A stretch of 64,000 bases of DNA. Source: Spongiibacter tropicus DSM 19543. Lineage in GTDB: Bacteria > Pseudomonadota > Gammaproteobacteria > Pseudomonadales > Spongiibacteraceae. Under the pieces are notes generated by a model that was given only the letters and a program-made list of their open reading frames with translations, ran no database searches and was not told the origin of the DNA. The stretch is from positions 124,001 through 188,000 of the forward strand of contig NZ_ATUS01000002.1 of assembly GCF_000420325.1 (NCBI RefSeq), in the 5' to 3' direction. Shown one piece after another: positions 10,401-19,973 of the stretch. Each line of letters starts with the position of its first letter. Within the stretch, counting starts at the first letter, position 1. The position numbers and the translations under genes are program-made.

Positions 10401-11270
10401 ACCGTCATACCAGAAATAGGTCGCTGGCCAGAAGGTCTTATTCCACTGGCTGTATGAGCAAGAGCCACTTTTGTTACAGCTCACCCAGTAATTGGAGTTA
10501 TAGCGGTCGTTGTCTTCGGTGAGATCTCGACAATTGGACTCGCTGTTGTAGCCCGAGTCATTGGATGGGTTATGTGGAGCGCAGTCGATATCCGCATCAG
10601 GATAATAGCTGCCGTCACCTTTTATCCACGGCTCATAAGTAACAGAGGGGTTGTAGTAAACCGTATTAATTTGAGGAGAACGGCTGCGGGCGTTAAACCC
10701 ATTATTGTCATCAACCGTTACCACATAGTTGCTGTAATCCGAGCCTCCGTAAATACCGTCAGCACGAGGGTAAACATAACGCGCATCGCCAAGAATATTT
10801 TGCTCGGGCATCAGCTCAAACTGCATAGAGCCGGAGTCATCGAGGATATACATGATGTTCGGCGTTGCCGATTGCGCCAGGAACAGCGGGACCTGAGCAA
10901 TATCGTTATCCTGATCCTCGTTGGCGGTACAATTTTTCTTTTGCCCTTTTACCGTAAATTTCGCCTTACATTTATAGAAATCAAAACGACTGTTTTTAAC
11001 GGTGAGAATATTGGCATTGGCGACATAAGAATCAGATCCACAGTACACGAAAAAACCGTTTTGTAGCTCTATTCCAACGATTTGATCAATACTCTCTAAC
11101 TCATCAAATGTGTAAGTATCATTGCCGTTATTTTTTCCCACAAAGCCATTTGTGGTGACCGTCTCCGTACAAGCATCGTCTGCATGCAGCACAGGCGAAA
11201 ACATAGCCATCAACGCCAATACCGAAAGCAGACACTTTCGATAGGAAAGCAACTGGAAGTGACGCTTCAT
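7479..11270 (-). CDS. pilY1: PilY1 type IV pilus tip adhesin, first copy
   Basis: 1,263 residues from ATG 11270, which has GGAG nine bases upstream and is followed by a signal peptide ([20 protein letters not shown], cleavage near HA|DD). Upstream in-frame starts would lie inside pilX. Residues ~135-560 are a VWA-like domain with an intact metal site D144-x-S146-x-S148 (YILDDSGSM). The C-terminal half is the PilC beta-propeller ([19 protein letters not shown]). It carries a calcium loop DIDNDRITD near residue 970 and a dockerin-like [12 protein letters not shown] near residue 1,185. Family role: calcium-dependent control of pilus extension and retraction, adhesion and surface sensing. It is translationally coupled to pilE. 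Confidence 0.93.
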   Translation of the reverse strand: MKRHFQLLSYRKCLLSVLALMAMFSPVLHADDACTETVTTNGFVGKNNGNDTYTFDELESIDQIVGIELQNGFFVYCGSDSYVANANILTVKNSRFDFYKCKAKFTVKGQKKNCTANEDQDNDIAQVPLFLAQSATPNIMYILDDSGSMQFELMPEQNILGDARYVYPRADGIYGGSDYSNYVVTVDDNNGFNARSRSPQINTVYYNPSVTYEPWIKGDGSYYPDADIDCAPHNPSNDSGYNSESNCRDLTEDNDRYNSNYWVSCNKSGSCSYSQWNKTFWPATYFWYDGTGDNWSWSNYSKIEIRPGNTYSGHGRENRDDCADAANGTCSYNEEIQNFANWYSYYRSRVATARGGSGRAFSEQGANLRVGFGSLNSSSRNIDGENTSVILRGVREFSGENRNDFFEELYELDIPAAGTPLRRALNASGEYFERSDNKGPWSETPGEDGGEQLECRRNYTVLMTDGYWSGSSPGGDPSNNNDGSDNPSHTSTGGASYTYKAVSPFEDSRSDTLADVAMYYWKNDLRSDMPNAVTVNKKNPAFWQHMVTFGVGLGVSGTVDPDTAFAAITSGADISWPSPTSNELHKIDDLLHAAVNSRGQFFSATDPDSFAKGLSDALQVIANESKSSASAVAANSTRLDSGTLVYQASFNSLEWTGRIVAYKVKEDGSLGDIKWDSDSASIASPSTRNLFAAVAAPGTASTSAVAFTTSNWSGLDAAQRSALNNGGNNAAGQNLLNWLRGEGSVSSFRSRSSLLGDIVNSDPVFVGNRDDYGFHTLSGTEGSSYRDYLRSKKAWASIIVVGANDGMLHGFNAETGKELFGFLPSSIFNRLPLLADPNYEHRYFVDGSPRASDAYINGNWTTVAVGATGAGGRSVFAVDVSNPATISQNNFLWEFATPSDASDKLGVAMSEPTIIRVAAGNKWVAIFGNGYESGDTVKLMVVDLATGSLIKAIDTEVSGEGNGLGSPVPVDIDNDRITDYVYAGDLKGNLWKFDLTGSNTNSWDVAFKSGGDPAPLFSAVDGDGDPQPITMRPTVGRHPAGGYFVYFGTGKYFETVDATVGNDPQLQDFYGIRDNGAVVDRDDLLVQDVFYEAVGTNRDGSSTEVSVRLVSSNGGTAPDYGWRLPLQPPNNSLEGERSVSRPLLRNGRIIFTSLIPTDNICGFGGRSWLMELDAYTGGRYADPVLDTNNDGLVNELDAVLYIDGEYYPISGRGSDEIIKTPGVISKGSLEYKYTSGSSGTVGVITEKGDDGGDIGRQSWRQLQ

Positions 11271-11298
11271 ACCTTTCGTCTCCATAACAGCACGCATA

Positions 11299-11823
11299 CT
11301 AGTTCTCTTCCCGGCGATAGGTGGTGGTGAGTACCGCCATTGTACGATCGCTCTGACCAAAGCCCCTCGCCGTCACCCGATAGTACCCTTGCGTGGAGAT
11401 TGTCCGATCGGAGTCCAATGACGCGCCCGGATCTATCGTCGCGCTAATCTGTTCAATAATGTACTCGGGCTGGCGACTCACATCAGGAATGTCGTCACCG
11501 ATGACCTTCCATCCCACCGAGTCTCGCTGTTGCCAATCGGGCTCACTGCAGGCGGTCGTCGTATCCGTTTGATCGGGACAGGACAGGTACAGCCCGTCAC
11601 TGCCATCAAAGTCGATGCTCGACAGCGCGGCCATTGCCGTTTCCGCTTCACGAACGGCTGCCTCCGCAGCCTGAAAAGCAATATTGACATCTTTATTGTT
11701 GCCCGCCATTCGCTCCTGCATAGTGGCATTGCGCATGGACGCTACGCCCAACACGGCGATGATAAGCATGAAGACCAGAGCGACGATCAATACCGCGCCC
11801 CGCTGCTGAAGGGGAGAGTTCAT
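11299..11823 (-). CDS. pilX: PilX-like minor pilin (operon 1)
   Basis: 174 residues. The leader is MNSPLQQRG|AVLIVALVFMLIIAVLGVAS, lacking Glu at +5 as PilX/GspK proteins do. It then has the conserved PilX segment MRNATMQERMAGNNKD and a FQAAEAAVREAE helix, both hallmarks of the PilX/PilX_N family. It overlaps the pilW stop by 4 bp (ATGA). It is closer to canonical PilX than the copy at 3,758-4,309. Confidence 0.93.
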   Translation of the reverse strand: MNSPLQQRGAVLIVALVFMLIIAVLGVASMRNATMQERMAGNNKDVNIAFQAAEAAVREAETAMAALSSIDFDGSDGLYLSCPDQTDTTTACSEPDWQQRDSVGWKVIGDDIPDVSRQPEYIIEQISATIDPGASLDSDRTISTQGYYRVTARGFGQSDRTMAVLTTTYRREEN

Positions 11824-12842
11824 GGCAGGCGATTCCTCAAGGCAAAGACCGACGTGAACACCTGACGCATTCGCCCATCCGCGTTATTAATCAAGTTTCC
11901 CGCAGAGTCGTAGACCGTTTGCGCATTGTCACTGCCGGTGGTGCCTACGACGCCCTCGTCCATCGCCACCATGGTCAGTTCCACCCTGACACTGAGGACT
12001 TCCTCCCAATCCGTCACCGACGCCGCCCCGGCGTAGCGATCAACAGATCTGTCTCCATCGTCGTCAATACCATAAGCCAGTTGGAGATTCTCCACGCCTT
12101 CAACCAACTCGGTTGCGGCGCTGGCTACCCCGCCTGAGGCAATAGGACGATCGCGGAAGTACAATGAGGTGACGGCATTACCACCACCGGTCGTGCGGCC
12201 GGTATCACGAACAAAAAATGTGCTGGCGACAAAACCGAAGACCTCGGCATCTGCGCCATATATCTTGCTGAGTTTATTGCTGGTATTACTGTTCGAGGCA
12301 TGAGTCAGCGTCGTCTGCCCTTTCCCTGACTCCTTTGGCGAATTGGTAATACGAAAAATATCCGCCGACGCGCAGTCGGAAATCAGCACAAAGTCACCCT
12401 GAATAAAGCCGAGACTATTGTCCTCGATCTGCACATTGGCATTATTGGGCGTCAGATTCCCCGTCAGCCTGATAGCCTGATTGGAGCTACGGCGAATATT
12501 CAAGACATCCGTGCCCGGCAGCGCCCCCAGCGCATTGCCGCTGGTAACATTGTCGACGCCTTCCACGGCCTTGAATTCCGCATCGGCAGGCGGTTTGGCG
12601 ATGACATTCGGTGTAATCCCGCCCGTGGAGTTACAGCCCATATAACCGGCCATTCGAACTTCTCGCCCGATATAATCCATCGCAAAGCGCGCACTCTCCT
12701 GAATCAAAGACAGCGACTCCTGCACGCGATAGCTGCTGCGGCTGGCCAGAAACACCTGTATCACTGCCGCGCTCAACACTAAGCCAAGCGTGATGGCAAT
12801 CATCAGCTCGACCAGACTCAGTCCCTGCTGCCTTGATTTCAC
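11820..12842 (-). CDS. pilW: PilW-like minor pilin (operon 1)
   Basis: 340 residues from a GTG start two bases after the pilV stop, with GGAG eight bases upstream. The class III leader MKSRQQG|LSLVELMIAITLGLVLSAAV is followed by ESARFAMDYIGREVRMAGYMGC, the typical PilW motif. The C-terminal part is predicted to be periplasmic and globular. Its neighbours pilV and pilX are immediately adjacent or overlapping, so the four pilins and PilY1 are very likely one transcript. Confidence 0.93.
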   Translation of the reverse strand: MKSRQQGLSLVELMIAITLGLVLSAAVIQVFLASRSSYRVQESLSLIQESARFAMDYIGREVRMAGYMGCNSTGGITPNVIAKPPADAEFKAVEGVDNVTSGNALGALPGTDVLNIRRSSNQAIRLTGNLTPNNANVQIEDNSLGFIQGDFVLISDCASADIFRITNSPKESGKGQTTLTHASNSNTSNKLSKIYGADAEVFGFVASTFFVRDTGRTTGGGNAVTSLYFRDRPIASGGVASAATELVEGVENLQLAYGIDDDGDRSVDRYAGAASVTDWEEVLSVRVELTMVAMDEGVVGTTGSDNAQTVYDSAGNLINNADGRMRQVFTSVFALRNRLP

Positions 12843-12844
12843 GC

Positions 12845-13300
12845 CTATAGCTCCGTGATAAATTGGAAGGATTGAAGGTTACCGCTGCCCGCTTCGCGGG
12901 TGTCGCTAAGACGGCTCTCATCCCATTGAATAGTGATGGTAAAGCGGCGGTCATCCCGAGCCACCTCGCCATCGCCTGACGGCATACGCAACGCGAGCTC
13001 ACCCAGCCACTCGCTCAGGTCCACCACATCGATACTGGTGCCACTGGGCGCATCATCGTCCATCGCAATATCGTAGTCACCGTTCAGCGCCGCCGTTCTG
13101 TTAGCACGCAGCCGGTCGGCGATATCATTGGCAAGAAAAACGGCCGTCGAACGAAACTTGGCGGTCTGGTTAAATTTCACGGCATTCAATTGCACCGCAG
13201 CCGCCCCCATGACGCCAATAGCGGTGACCAGAATGGCAACCAATACCTCAATCAGCGTGGTTCCCCGCTGACGCTGTGGCAAACGTACCCGTTTCCTCAT
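12845..13300 (-). CDS. pilV: PilV-like minor pilin (first gene of operon 1)
   Basis: 151 residues from ATG 13300, which has GGGAG six bases upstream. A longer frame to 13345 has no better start. The leader is MRKRVRLPQRQRG|TTLIEVLVAILVTAIGVMGA, with Glu at +5. The run FLANDIADRLRANRTAA is the PilV signature. It heads the operon pilV-W-X-Y1-E, which here lacks the fimT/fimU genes that precede pilV in Pseudomonas. Those may be replaced by the divergent pilin at 13,596. Confidence 0.92.
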   Translation of the reverse strand: MRKRVRLPQRQRGTTLIEVLVAILVTAIGVMGAAAVQLNAVKFNQTAKFRSTAVFLANDIADRLRANRTAALNGDYDIAMDDDAPSGTSIDVVDLSEWLGELALRMPSGDGEVARDDRRFTITIQWDESRLSDTREAGSGNLQSFQFITEL

Positions 13301-13595
13301 TCTTACTCCCGATTTGCCCGCCCCAGTCGGACTTCGTCTGGACACTACCGTCCTTCACCACGCCAACAGCGCTCCGGCAATTCGCCGAAGACTAACGTCT
13401 TGCAAAACAGAAACCAATTCAGGCGTTTAGCCTAGCACAACGGCAATTTTTTACTGTAGTCAGTAGAAGCGCAATCGGAAAAGGCGGACTTATACTTAAT
13501 TCCATTTCCAGCGCGGCCTTGTTTGCAAAAAAGGACAATTGTAATCAGTCAGCTAGAATAGCCTTAAAACAGCAGTCCATGGAAAGGAGTCCGTG
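13301..13595. promoter_or_regulatory. Divergent intergenic region between pilV and fimT-like gene
   Basis: 295 bp separate two divergently transcribed pilin genes, so promoters for both operons should lie here. The central part (about 13,430-13,560) is A+T rich compared with its surroundings. Possible -10 boxes are TAGAAT at 13,555-13,560 (plus) and weaker ones on the minus strand, but none has a good -35 partner. I see no clear sigma-54 element. Confidence 0.35.
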
Positions 13596-14108
13596 ATGTA
13601 TGCACAAGGAAAGACGCTGCTTGAGATACTCGTCACGCTTGGCTTGATTGCGATATTGAGCGCGATGGCGACGCCTCAACTCAGCCAGTTCCTTCACGAA
13701 CAGCGCTTGCGCAGCGCAACTGACAATCTTTACCACGCCCTGTATGCCACCCGCTATGAAGCTGCTGTACGGCAACAGCGTATCAGTCTCTGGAATCAAC
13801 ACGGTGACTGGAGCGGTGAACTGGAAATGTTTGTGGACAGCGACGGCAGCGGTAAGCGGGAAAGTGGCGAGCCCCTGCTGCGCAGTATCTCGGCGCCGGC
13901 GGACGGGCTGTCTATCTCCGGCAACAACAGTGTCAGTGACTATGTCTCGTACATGCCAGATGGACGCGCCTTGACCAAGAACGGTGCCTTTCAAGCTGGC
14001 ACGCTGCAGCTATGCCAACCGGGGCATCAGGGTGTCTATCGCATTGTACTGAGTATCGGCGGCAGGTTGCGCCGGGCGCATCAGGCAGAGAGTAGCTGCG
14101 AACGATAA
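13596..14108 (+). CDS. fimT: FimT/FimU (GspH-type) pseudopilin, stand-alone
   Basis: 170 residues from ATG 13596, with AAAGGAG six bases upstream; a GTG one codon earlier is too near that site. The leader is very short: MYAQG|KTLLEILVTLGLIAILSAMA. Glu is at +5, but Lys rather than Phe or Met is at +1. LRSATDNLYHALYATRYEAAVR and the LYHAL/RYEAA spacing fit GspH/FimT. It is divergent from pilV and its stop is 2 bp from the convergent ispH stop. It could supply the FimU function missing from operon 1; that is inference. Confidence 0.8.
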   Translation: MYAQGKTLLEILVTLGLIAILSAMATPQLSQFLHEQRLRSATDNLYHALYATRYEAAVRQQRISLWNQHGDWSGELEMFVDSDGSGKRESGEPLLRSISAPADGLSISGNNSVSDYVSYMPDGRALTKNGAFQAGTLQLCQPGHQGVYRIVLSIGGRLRRAHQAESSCER

Positions 14109-14110
14109 GC

Positions 14111-15058
14111 TCAGGACGCGTCGACCCAGCGCAGTTCGCGAGGAAGAGAAAAGGTGATGTTTTCCGGGCGACCATCAAGCTCCACAGGCGCAGCAGCGCC
14201 CAGCTCGCCAAGCCGGTCGATCACCGCCCGCACCAGCACCTCAGGGGCCGACGCGCCGGCGGTGATACCAATTCGCAAGCCCTCTTTGAGCCACGAAGGC
14301 TGAATATCATTTTCGCTGTCGATGAGGTGCGCCTCACAGCCAAAGCGCTCTGCCAACTCGCGCAGGCGGTTTGAGTTAGAGCTGTTGGGGGAACCCACCA
14401 CCAGCACCAAGTCGGCTTGCTGGGCGAGATTCTTCACGGCGTCCTGGCGATTCTGGGTGGCGTAGCAGATGTCATCTTTACGCGGCCCCTGAATGGCGGG
14501 AAACTTCTCCCGCAACGCCGTAATCACCGCGGCGGTATCATCCATCGACAGGGTAGTTTGGGTAACGAAAGACAGCCGCTGCGGGTCATTCACCTCCAGC
14601 GCCTTAGCCTGAGCCACGTCTTCCACCAGATAAATCGCGCCGCCATTCCCGGCATCGTACTGCCCCATGGTCCCCTCAACTTCGGGGTGACCTTTATGCC
14701 CGATCAACACGCACTCACGGCCGTCACTGCTGTAATTAACCACTTCCATATGGACTTTCGTCACCAGCGGACAGGTGGCATCAAACACTTTCAAGCCACG
14801 TCGCGCCGCTTCATTGCGCACAGCTTGCGATACACCGTGGGCGCTGAAAATCACGATTTTACCATCGGGGACTTCGTCCAGCTCATCAACAAACACAGCC
14901 CCGCGCTGGCGCAGGTTTTCGACGACAAATTTGTTGTGCACAACCTCGTGCCGCACATAAATCGGCGCGCCGAACACATCCAGCGCGCGATTTACGATTT
15001 CAATCGCGCGATCTACCCCCGCGCAGAACCCCCGGGGATTAGCCAAAACGATTTCCAT
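14111..15058 (-). CDS. ispH: 4-hydroxy-3-methylbut-2-enyl diphosphate reductase
   Basis: 315 residues from ATG 15058 ([14 protein letters not shown]). The last enzyme of the MEP isoprenoid pathway reduces HMBPP to IPP and DMAPP. The three cysteines that bind the iron-sulfur cluster are visible at C12 (GFCAGV), C96 (DATCPLV) and C198 ([10 protein letters not shown]). The conserved H124/E126 lie in [10 protein letters not shown]. Upstream Met codons in frame lie inside fkpB and are unlikely starts. It is the last gene of the ribF-ileS-lspA-fkpB-ispH operon, eight bases after the fkpB stop. Length and motifs are normal for the family. Confidence 0.97.
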   Translation of the reverse strand: MEIVLANPRGFCAGVDRAIEIVNRALDVFGAPIYVRHEVVHNKFVVENLRQRGAVFVDELDEVPDGKIVIFSAHGVSQAVRNEAARRGLKVFDATCPLVTKVHMEVVNYSSDGRECVLIGHKGHPEVEGTMGQYDAGNGGAIYLVEDVAQAKALEVNDPQRLSFVTQTTLSMDDTAAVITALREKFPAIQGPRKDDICYATQNRQDAVKNLAQQADLVLVVGSPNSSNSNRLRELAERFGCEAHLIDSENDIQPSWLKEGLRIGITAGASAPEVLVRAVIDRLGELGAAAPVELDGRPENITFSLPRELRWVDAS

Positions 15059-15065
15059 GCTGTGC

Positions 15066-15530
15066 TCAACCGGCATGCTGAACCTCATCCTCGCCGCTAT
15101 GCGGCTGCACATCGATGATCTCGACCTTGAAGCCCAGCGTACGCCCAGCCAGGGGATGATTAAAGTCTACGTCGACCATTTCATCGTCAATGGCGCTGAT
15201 CACACCCGGCAACTCCGCATTGGCGGCATCGGCAAAATTCATCACCAGCCCCTCGCTGAGTTCGATATCGCCGAACTGGCTGCGCGGCAAACGTTGAATA
15301 TTGGCGGGATTGCGCTGCCCAAAGGCATCCTCTGGCGCCAGCACAAGCTCCTGCTGATCACCGGCCACAAGGCCTAACAACTTTGATTCGACCCCAGGCA
15401 GTAGCTTGCCGTCGCCGAAGACAAACACCGCGGGCTGGCGCGAGAAAGTGGAATCCACCTCACTGCCGTCTTCCAACAGCAGCGCAAAGTGCAAGGTAAC
15501 AGCGGTTCCGGGTCCAATCGCTAAGCTCAT
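15066..15530 (-). CDS. fkpB: FKBP-type peptidyl-prolyl cis-trans isomerase, SlpA type
   Basis: 154 residues. It has the SlpA/FkpB layout: N-terminal FKBP half ([21 protein letters not shown]), then [19 protein letters not shown], an inserted-flap region with the family sequence [18 protein letters not shown], and the C-terminal [17 protein letters not shown]. These are chaperone/prolyl isomerases, probably cytoplasmic since no signal peptide is seen. It lies between lspA and ispH, the same arrangement as in E. coli and Pseudomonas. Confidence 0.95.
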   Translation of the reverse strand: MSLAIGPGTAVTLHFALLLEDGSEVDSTFSRQPAVFVFGDGKLLPGVESKLLGLVAGDQQELVLAPEDAFGQRNPANIQRLPRSQFGDIELSEGLVMNFADAANAELPGVISAIDDEMVDVDFNHPLAGRTLGFKVEIIDVQPHSGEDEVQHAG

Positions 15531-15561
15531 TTATCTTCTCTCTGGGTCAGGGCCATGCCAG

Positions 15562-16065
15562 CTATTTGCGGCTCTCAGGGTTCAATACGGTATCCAGCAC
15601 CAGCAGGATGGCGCCTACCGTAATGGCCGAGTCAGCAATATTAAAGGTGGGGAAGTACGCGCTGCCCCAATGCACAGAAATAAAATCGATCACATGGCCG
15701 TGCAGCAGGCGATCAATCAGGTTGCCCAGTGCGCCGGACAACACCAGGGACAATGCCGCCGACAGCAGGCGCTGTTGCTGGTCGAGGCGCATCAGCCAGA
15801 CAAGCAGATAGCCGCTGACCAGCGCCGCAATCCCGGTGAAAAACCAACGCTGCCAGCCACCGGCATCGCTGAGAAAGCTGAAGGCGGCGCCGGGGTTGTA
15901 GTGCAGCGTGATGTCCAACACCGGCAACAAGGCATTGGGCTGACCGTAAACCAGTTGCGTATCGGCCAGATACTTGCTGAGCTGATCGAGCAGGATCAGC
16001 AGAATGGCAAACACCAGCCAATAAAGGCGATTGCGGCGCTGAGCCGCGGCCTGCGCATCAGGCAT
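15562..16065 (-). CDS. lspA: Lipoprotein signal peptidase (signal peptidase II)
   Basis: 167 residues from ATG 16065, preceded by GAGG and overlapping the ileS stop by 8 bp. It is an inner-membrane aspartyl protease that removes signal peptides from diacylglyceryl-prolipoproteins. Four membrane segments are apparent. The family boxes are present: [20 protein letters not shown] with catalytic D118, and FNIADSAI with catalytic D145. The window encodes several lipoproteins that would be its substrates. An earlier in-frame Met would lie inside ileS. Confidence 0.96.
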   Translation of the reverse strand: MPDAQAAAQRRNRLYWLVFAILLILLDQLSKYLADTQLVYGQPNALLPVLDITLHYNPGAAFSFLSDAGGWQRWFFTGIAALVSGYLLVWLMRLDQQQRLLSAALSLVLSGALGNLIDRLLHGHVIDFISVHWGSAYFPTFNIADSAITVGAILLVLDTVLNPESRK

Positions 16066-18877
16066 AGTGGCGAACCTCGCCGTCACCATCGACATTATCA
16101 ATACAACGGAAACACAGTTCGGGGTGCTCCAGCGATTGCCCAACATCGTCGCGATGGTGCCAGCAGCGTGTGCACTTCATGCCCTCACTGGCGCGAACCC
16201 GCACTTCCAGCCCGTCTACATCGGTCGTCGCCGCCTCATTAGAGGCTGAGATCGGCGCCAGCATGGCTGCTGAGGTGATCAGTACGAAACGCAGTTCATC
16301 ACCCAGCTTGGCCAGAGTATCGATCAGCTCTTCGCTGCAAAACAGCGTCACTTCTGCCTGCAAGGAACCGCCTACGACACCTTCGTTGCGGGCATTTTCC
16401 AACACTTTGTTCACCGCCGTTTTTACTGCTTGCACACGGCGCCAGAAGGCATCATCCATATCGTCATCAGCAGGCAGACGACTGAGCCCGGTATACCACT
16501 CAGCCGCAAATACCGGCCCCTGGCGCTCGCCCGGCAGTACCTGCCACAGCTCGTCAGCGGTAAAACTGAGGATCGGCGCAATCCAGCGAGTCAGTGCTTC
16601 GGCAATGTGGTACAGCGCAGTTTGCGCAGAGCGACGGGCACGGCTGTTTTCCTGCGTGGTGTACTGACGGTCCTTGATGATATCCAGATAGAAACCACCC
16701 AGTTCGAGCACGCAGAAATTGTGCAGCTTCTGGTAAACCTGATGGAACTGATAGTCGTTGTAAGCCGCCTGCAGCTCGTCCTGCAGCACGGCTGCACGAT
16801 GAACAATCCAGCGATCCAGCGCCAGCATATCGTCGCTGTCCAGCGCGTTTTCAGCCGGATCAAAACCGGTCATATTGGCCAGCAGGAAGCGTGCGGTATT
16901 ACGGATACGGCGGTAGGAATCGGCGGTGCGCTTGAAAATTTCATCCGACACCGTCATTTCATTACGGTAGTCGGTAGCCGCCACCCACAGGCGCAGAATA
17001 TCCGCACCTAGGTTGTTCATCACTTCCTGAGGTGCGATGACATTGCCCAGGGATTTGGACATTTTGCGACCGTTCACATCGACGGTAAAGCCGTGAGTCA
17101 ACACCTGCTTATAGGGTGCGCAGCCATTGATTGCCACCGACGTCAGCATGGACGACTGGAACCAGCCCCGATGCTGATCGGAACCTTCCAGATAAATATC
17201 TGCAGGGAAAGCCAGCTCCTCGCGCTGACTCAGCACCGCGTAGTGGGTAACGCCTGAATCGAACCAGACATCCAGCGTATCGCCCACTTTCTCGTAATCC
17301 GCGGCCTCGTCACCCAGCAGCTCGCCAACGTCCAGATCAAACCAGGCCTGAATGCCCGCCTTCTCCACGCGCTGAGCAACCTGTTCAATAAGCTCAGGCG
17401 TACGCGGATGCAGCGCGGCGGTCTCGCGGTGAACAAACAACGCGATTGGCGCTCCCCAGGTACGCTGGCGGGAAATACACCAGTCCGGTCGCTCACCCAT
17501 CATCGACTCAATACGCGCGCGGCCCCAGCCAGGCATCCACTGCACGCCGTCGACAGCCTGCATCGCTTTGTCGAGCAGGCCGTTCTGCTTCATGCTGACA
17601 AACCACTGGGGCGTGGCACGAAAAATGATCGGCGTTTTGTGGCGCCAGCAATGGGGGTAGCTGTGCGGATAGGCGGCGTTATGCAGCAGACGCTGACGCG
17701 CCGCCAACTCGGCGATAACCTGTTCGTTGGCCTTGAAAACATGCTGACCGCCAAACAGTTCGGTGCCCTCAATGTACACGCCATTGGGACCAACCGGGTT
17801 GTAGACGTCCAGGCCGTATTTCTGCCCCACGGCAAAGTCGTCCTGACCATGGGCAGGCGCAGTGTGGACAGCGCCGGTACCCGCTTCCGTGGTGACGTGG
17901 TCGCCCAGAATAACCGGCACCTGACGGTCGTACAGAGGATGCTGCAGCGCCAGCCCTTCCAGCGCCTGTCCCTTGCAACGCCCAACAATGCGGAAATCGG
18001 CAATGCCGAGACGCGCCATGACCTGCTCGTGCAGCGCCTCCGCTAACAGCAGTAATTCGTCTCGGCCGTCGCGCTGGTAGGCCAGCCAGACATAATCCAG
18101 CTCAGCGTTCAGACACACCGCCATATTGGCCGGAATGGTCCAGGGCGTTGTGGTCCAGATCGCCAGATTCATCTGTCCACAGACATCGTCACCCAAGCCG
18201 CTGCGCTGGCGAGCATCCGCCTCGTCTACCACGGCAAAAGCGACATCGATAGCCGGAGACGTTTTGTCCTTGTACTCCACTTCGGCTTCCGCCAGCGCGG
18301 AGCCGCAATCCAGACACCAGTGCACGGGCTTGAAGCCCTTGTGCAGATGGCCATTCTCGGCAATTTTCCCCAGCGCGCGGATAATATTGGCCTCGAAGTC
18401 GAAGCTCATGGTCAGGTAGGGCTTATCCCAATCACCCAACACTCCCAGACGCTTGAAACCCTCGCGCTGGCCATTGACCTGCTTGTAGGCATACTCCCGG
18501 CACTTTTCACGGAAGGTGGCTGCATCAACCTTGCGACCGGGTTTGCCGACTTTCTTCTCCACGTTCAGCTCAATCGGCAGGCCGTGGCAGTCCCAGCCGG
18601 GAACATAGGGCGCATCGTAGCCACTCAGAGTGCGCGACTTGACGATCATATCCTTGAGAATTTTATTCAATGAGTGACCGATGTGGATATCACCGTTCGC
18701 ATACGGAGGACCGTCGTGCAGAATAAATTTTTCGCGTCCTGCGCGGGCCTTGCGAATCTGACCGTAGTAATCCTCGGCGTACCAGCGCTTGAGCGCCTGT
18801 GGCTCGCGCTGGGCCAGGTTGGCCTTCATCGCAAAGTCCGTTTTCGGCAGGTTCAGGGTGTGCTTGTAGTCACTCAT
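16058..18877 (-). CDS. ileS: Isoleucyl-tRNA synthetase
   Basis: 939 residues from ATG 18877 ([15 protein letters not shown]), the standard IleS N-terminus; a longer frame to 18940 is not needed. It is a class I synthetase with the HIGH box at H65-IGH ([10 protein letters not shown]) and the KMSKS loop near residue 605 ([10 protein letters not shown]). An editing domain lies between them, and at the C-terminus is a zinc-binding CTRCWHH...CFRC motif. It charges tRNA-Ile and edits Val-tRNA-Ile. It sits in the conserved ribF-ileS-lspA operon. Confidence 0.98.
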   Translation of the reverse strand: MSDYKHTLNLPKTDFAMKANLAQREPQALKRWYAEDYYGQIRKARAGREKFILHDGPPYANGDIHIGHSLNKILKDMIVKSRTLSGYDAPYVPGWDCHGLPIELNVEKKVGKPGRKVDAATFREKCREYAYKQVNGQREGFKRLGVLGDWDKPYLTMSFDFEANIIRALGKIAENGHLHKGFKPVHWCLDCGSALAEAEVEYKDKTSPAIDVAFAVVDEADARQRSGLGDDVCGQMNLAIWTTTPWTIPANMAVCLNAELDYVWLAYQRDGRDELLLLAEALHEQVMARLGIADFRIVGRCKGQALEGLALQHPLYDRQVPVILGDHVTTEAGTGAVHTAPAHGQDDFAVGQKYGLDVYNPVGPNGVYIEGTELFGGQHVFKANEQVIAELAARQRLLHNAAYPHSYPHCWRHKTPIIFRATPQWFVSMKQNGLLDKAMQAVDGVQWMPGWGRARIESMMGERPDWCISRQRTWGAPIALFVHRETAALHPRTPELIEQVAQRVEKAGIQAWFDLDVGELLGDEAADYEKVGDTLDVWFDSGVTHYAVLSQREELAFPADIYLEGSDQHRGWFQSSMLTSVAINGCAPYKQVLTHGFTVDVNGRKMSKSLGNVIAPQEVMNNLGADILRLWVAATDYRNEMTVSDEIFKRTADSYRRIRNTARFLLANMTGFDPAENALDSDDMLALDRWIVHRAAVLQDELQAAYNDYQFHQVYQKLHNFCVLELGGFYLDIIKDRQYTTQENSRARRSAQTALYHIAEALTRWIAPILSFTADELWQVLPGERQGPVFAAEWYTGLSRLPADDDMDDAFWRRVQAVKTAVNKVLENARNEGVVGGSLQAEVTLFCSEELIDTLAKLGDELRFVLITSAAMLAPISASNEAATTDVDGLEVRVRASEGMKCTRCWHHRDDVGQSLEHPELCFRCIDNVDGDGEVRHYA

Positions 18878-18908
18878 AAATGCGTTTCTTGCAGTCCCGG
18901 CAGTCGGG

Positions 18909-19838
18909 TTAGAGAGAGAAGTAATCGCGTGCCTGGTCAATATCCCGGGCTATCTGCTCGCGCAGCGCGTCGATGCTGTCAAATTTGATTTCGTTGCGCA
19001 GTTTCTCGCGAAACAGCACGCGGATATTACGCCGATAGAGGTCGCCATTGAAGTTCAATAAATGCACTTCAAGAATGGCTTTGCTCAAGTCGCCCACAGT
19101 GGGCCGAACGCCGACGTTAGCCACGCCCGGCAGCGGCTGTGCCTCAACCCCTTCCACTTCCACAGCAAACACCCCGGCCAACGGCGAACGCAGACGGCGG
19201 AGCTGGAGATTAGCGGTGGGCGCACCAATAGTGCGCCCCAGTTGCTGGCCAACAATCACGCGTCCGGAAATGCTGTAAGGTCGCCCGAGCAGCGCTTCCG
19301 CCAGCGCGAAATCCCCCGCTGCCAGCACCTCGCGAATACGGGTACTGCTGACACGCTCGCCATCGTATTGCAGCGTGGCGGTATCCATCACGTCAAAGCC
19401 ATCGCGGGCACCGGCCTTGCGCAGCAAGTCAAAATCGCCGCTGCGATCCCGACCAAAGCGCAGATCGTCACCCACCACGATGTACTTGGCACCGAGGTTT
19501 TTCACAAACAGGGTATTAATGAACTCGTCGGCGCTCATATTGCGCAGCGCAGGGGTGAAGCGAATACGCACCACGCGATCAATGCCCAGCTCGCGAATGG
19601 CCTCAAACTTCTCGCGAAACGACATCAGCCGCGGCGGCGCAGAATCCGGGGCAAAGTATTCGCGGGGCAGCGGTTCAAACAGCACCACAGTGGAAGGCAG
19701 GCCGTATTCGCGACTTTTTTCCACGAGCTGGCGCAACACCGCCTGGTGGCCGCGATGCACGCCATCAAACGCGCCTATCGTCGCCACACAGCCCCCGTGT
19801 CGCGGGCGGAAATTGTGAAATCCGCGGATTAACTCCAT
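18909..19838 (-). CDS. ribF: Bifunctional riboflavin kinase/FAD synthetase
   Basis: 309 residues from ATG 19838 ([12 protein letters not shown]), the start used by homologues such as Pseudomonas RibF. In-frame ATGs at 19856, 19868 and 19877 are possible. The N-terminal FMN adenylyltransferase half carries [14 protein letters not shown] (the GxFDGxHxGH nucleotidyltransferase motif) and SSTRIREVL. The C-terminal riboflavin kinase half carries [13 protein letters not shown] and GVRPTVGD. It converts riboflavin to FMN and FAD. It begins the ribF-ileS-lspA-fkpB-ispH operon, with a promoter-like element 100 bp upstream. Confidence 0.96.
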   Translation of the reverse strand: MELIRGFHNFRPRHGGCVATIGAFDGVHRGHQAVLRQLVEKSREYGLPSTVVLFEPLPREYFAPDSAPPRLMSFREKFEAIRELGIDRVVRIRFTPALRNMSADEFINTLFVKNLGAKYIVVGDDLRFGRDRSGDFDLLRKAGARDGFDVMDTATLQYDGERVSSTRIREVLAAGDFALAEALLGRPYSISGRVIVGQQLGRTIGAPTANLQLRRLRSPLAGVFAVEVEGVEAQPLPGVANVGVRPTVGDLSKAILEVHLLNFNGDLYRRNIRVLFREKLRNEIKFDSIDALREQIARDIDQARDYFSL

Positions 19839-19940
19839 GCCTTCGGCTGTTCCCATCGTTGCGCTCATTGCCGACACTGTTGAACATCATTATTGAACAC
19901 AGAGAAACGTGCCGAAGCCGGAGCAGTGACAAAGCGCCTG

Positions 19941-19969
19941 ATTATAGCGCAGTCACCGTCGCGACTAAA
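19941..19969 (-). promoter_or_regulatory. Sigma-70-type promoter for ribF operon
   Basis: On the minus strand a perfect TATAAT -10 (19941-19946) is separated by 17 bases from TTTAGT (19964-19969), a weak -35. It lies just after the murJ stop codon and about 100 bases before the ribF start, inside a 135 bp gap in an otherwise tightly packed run. Confidence 0.6.
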
Positions 19970-19973
19970 CGCC

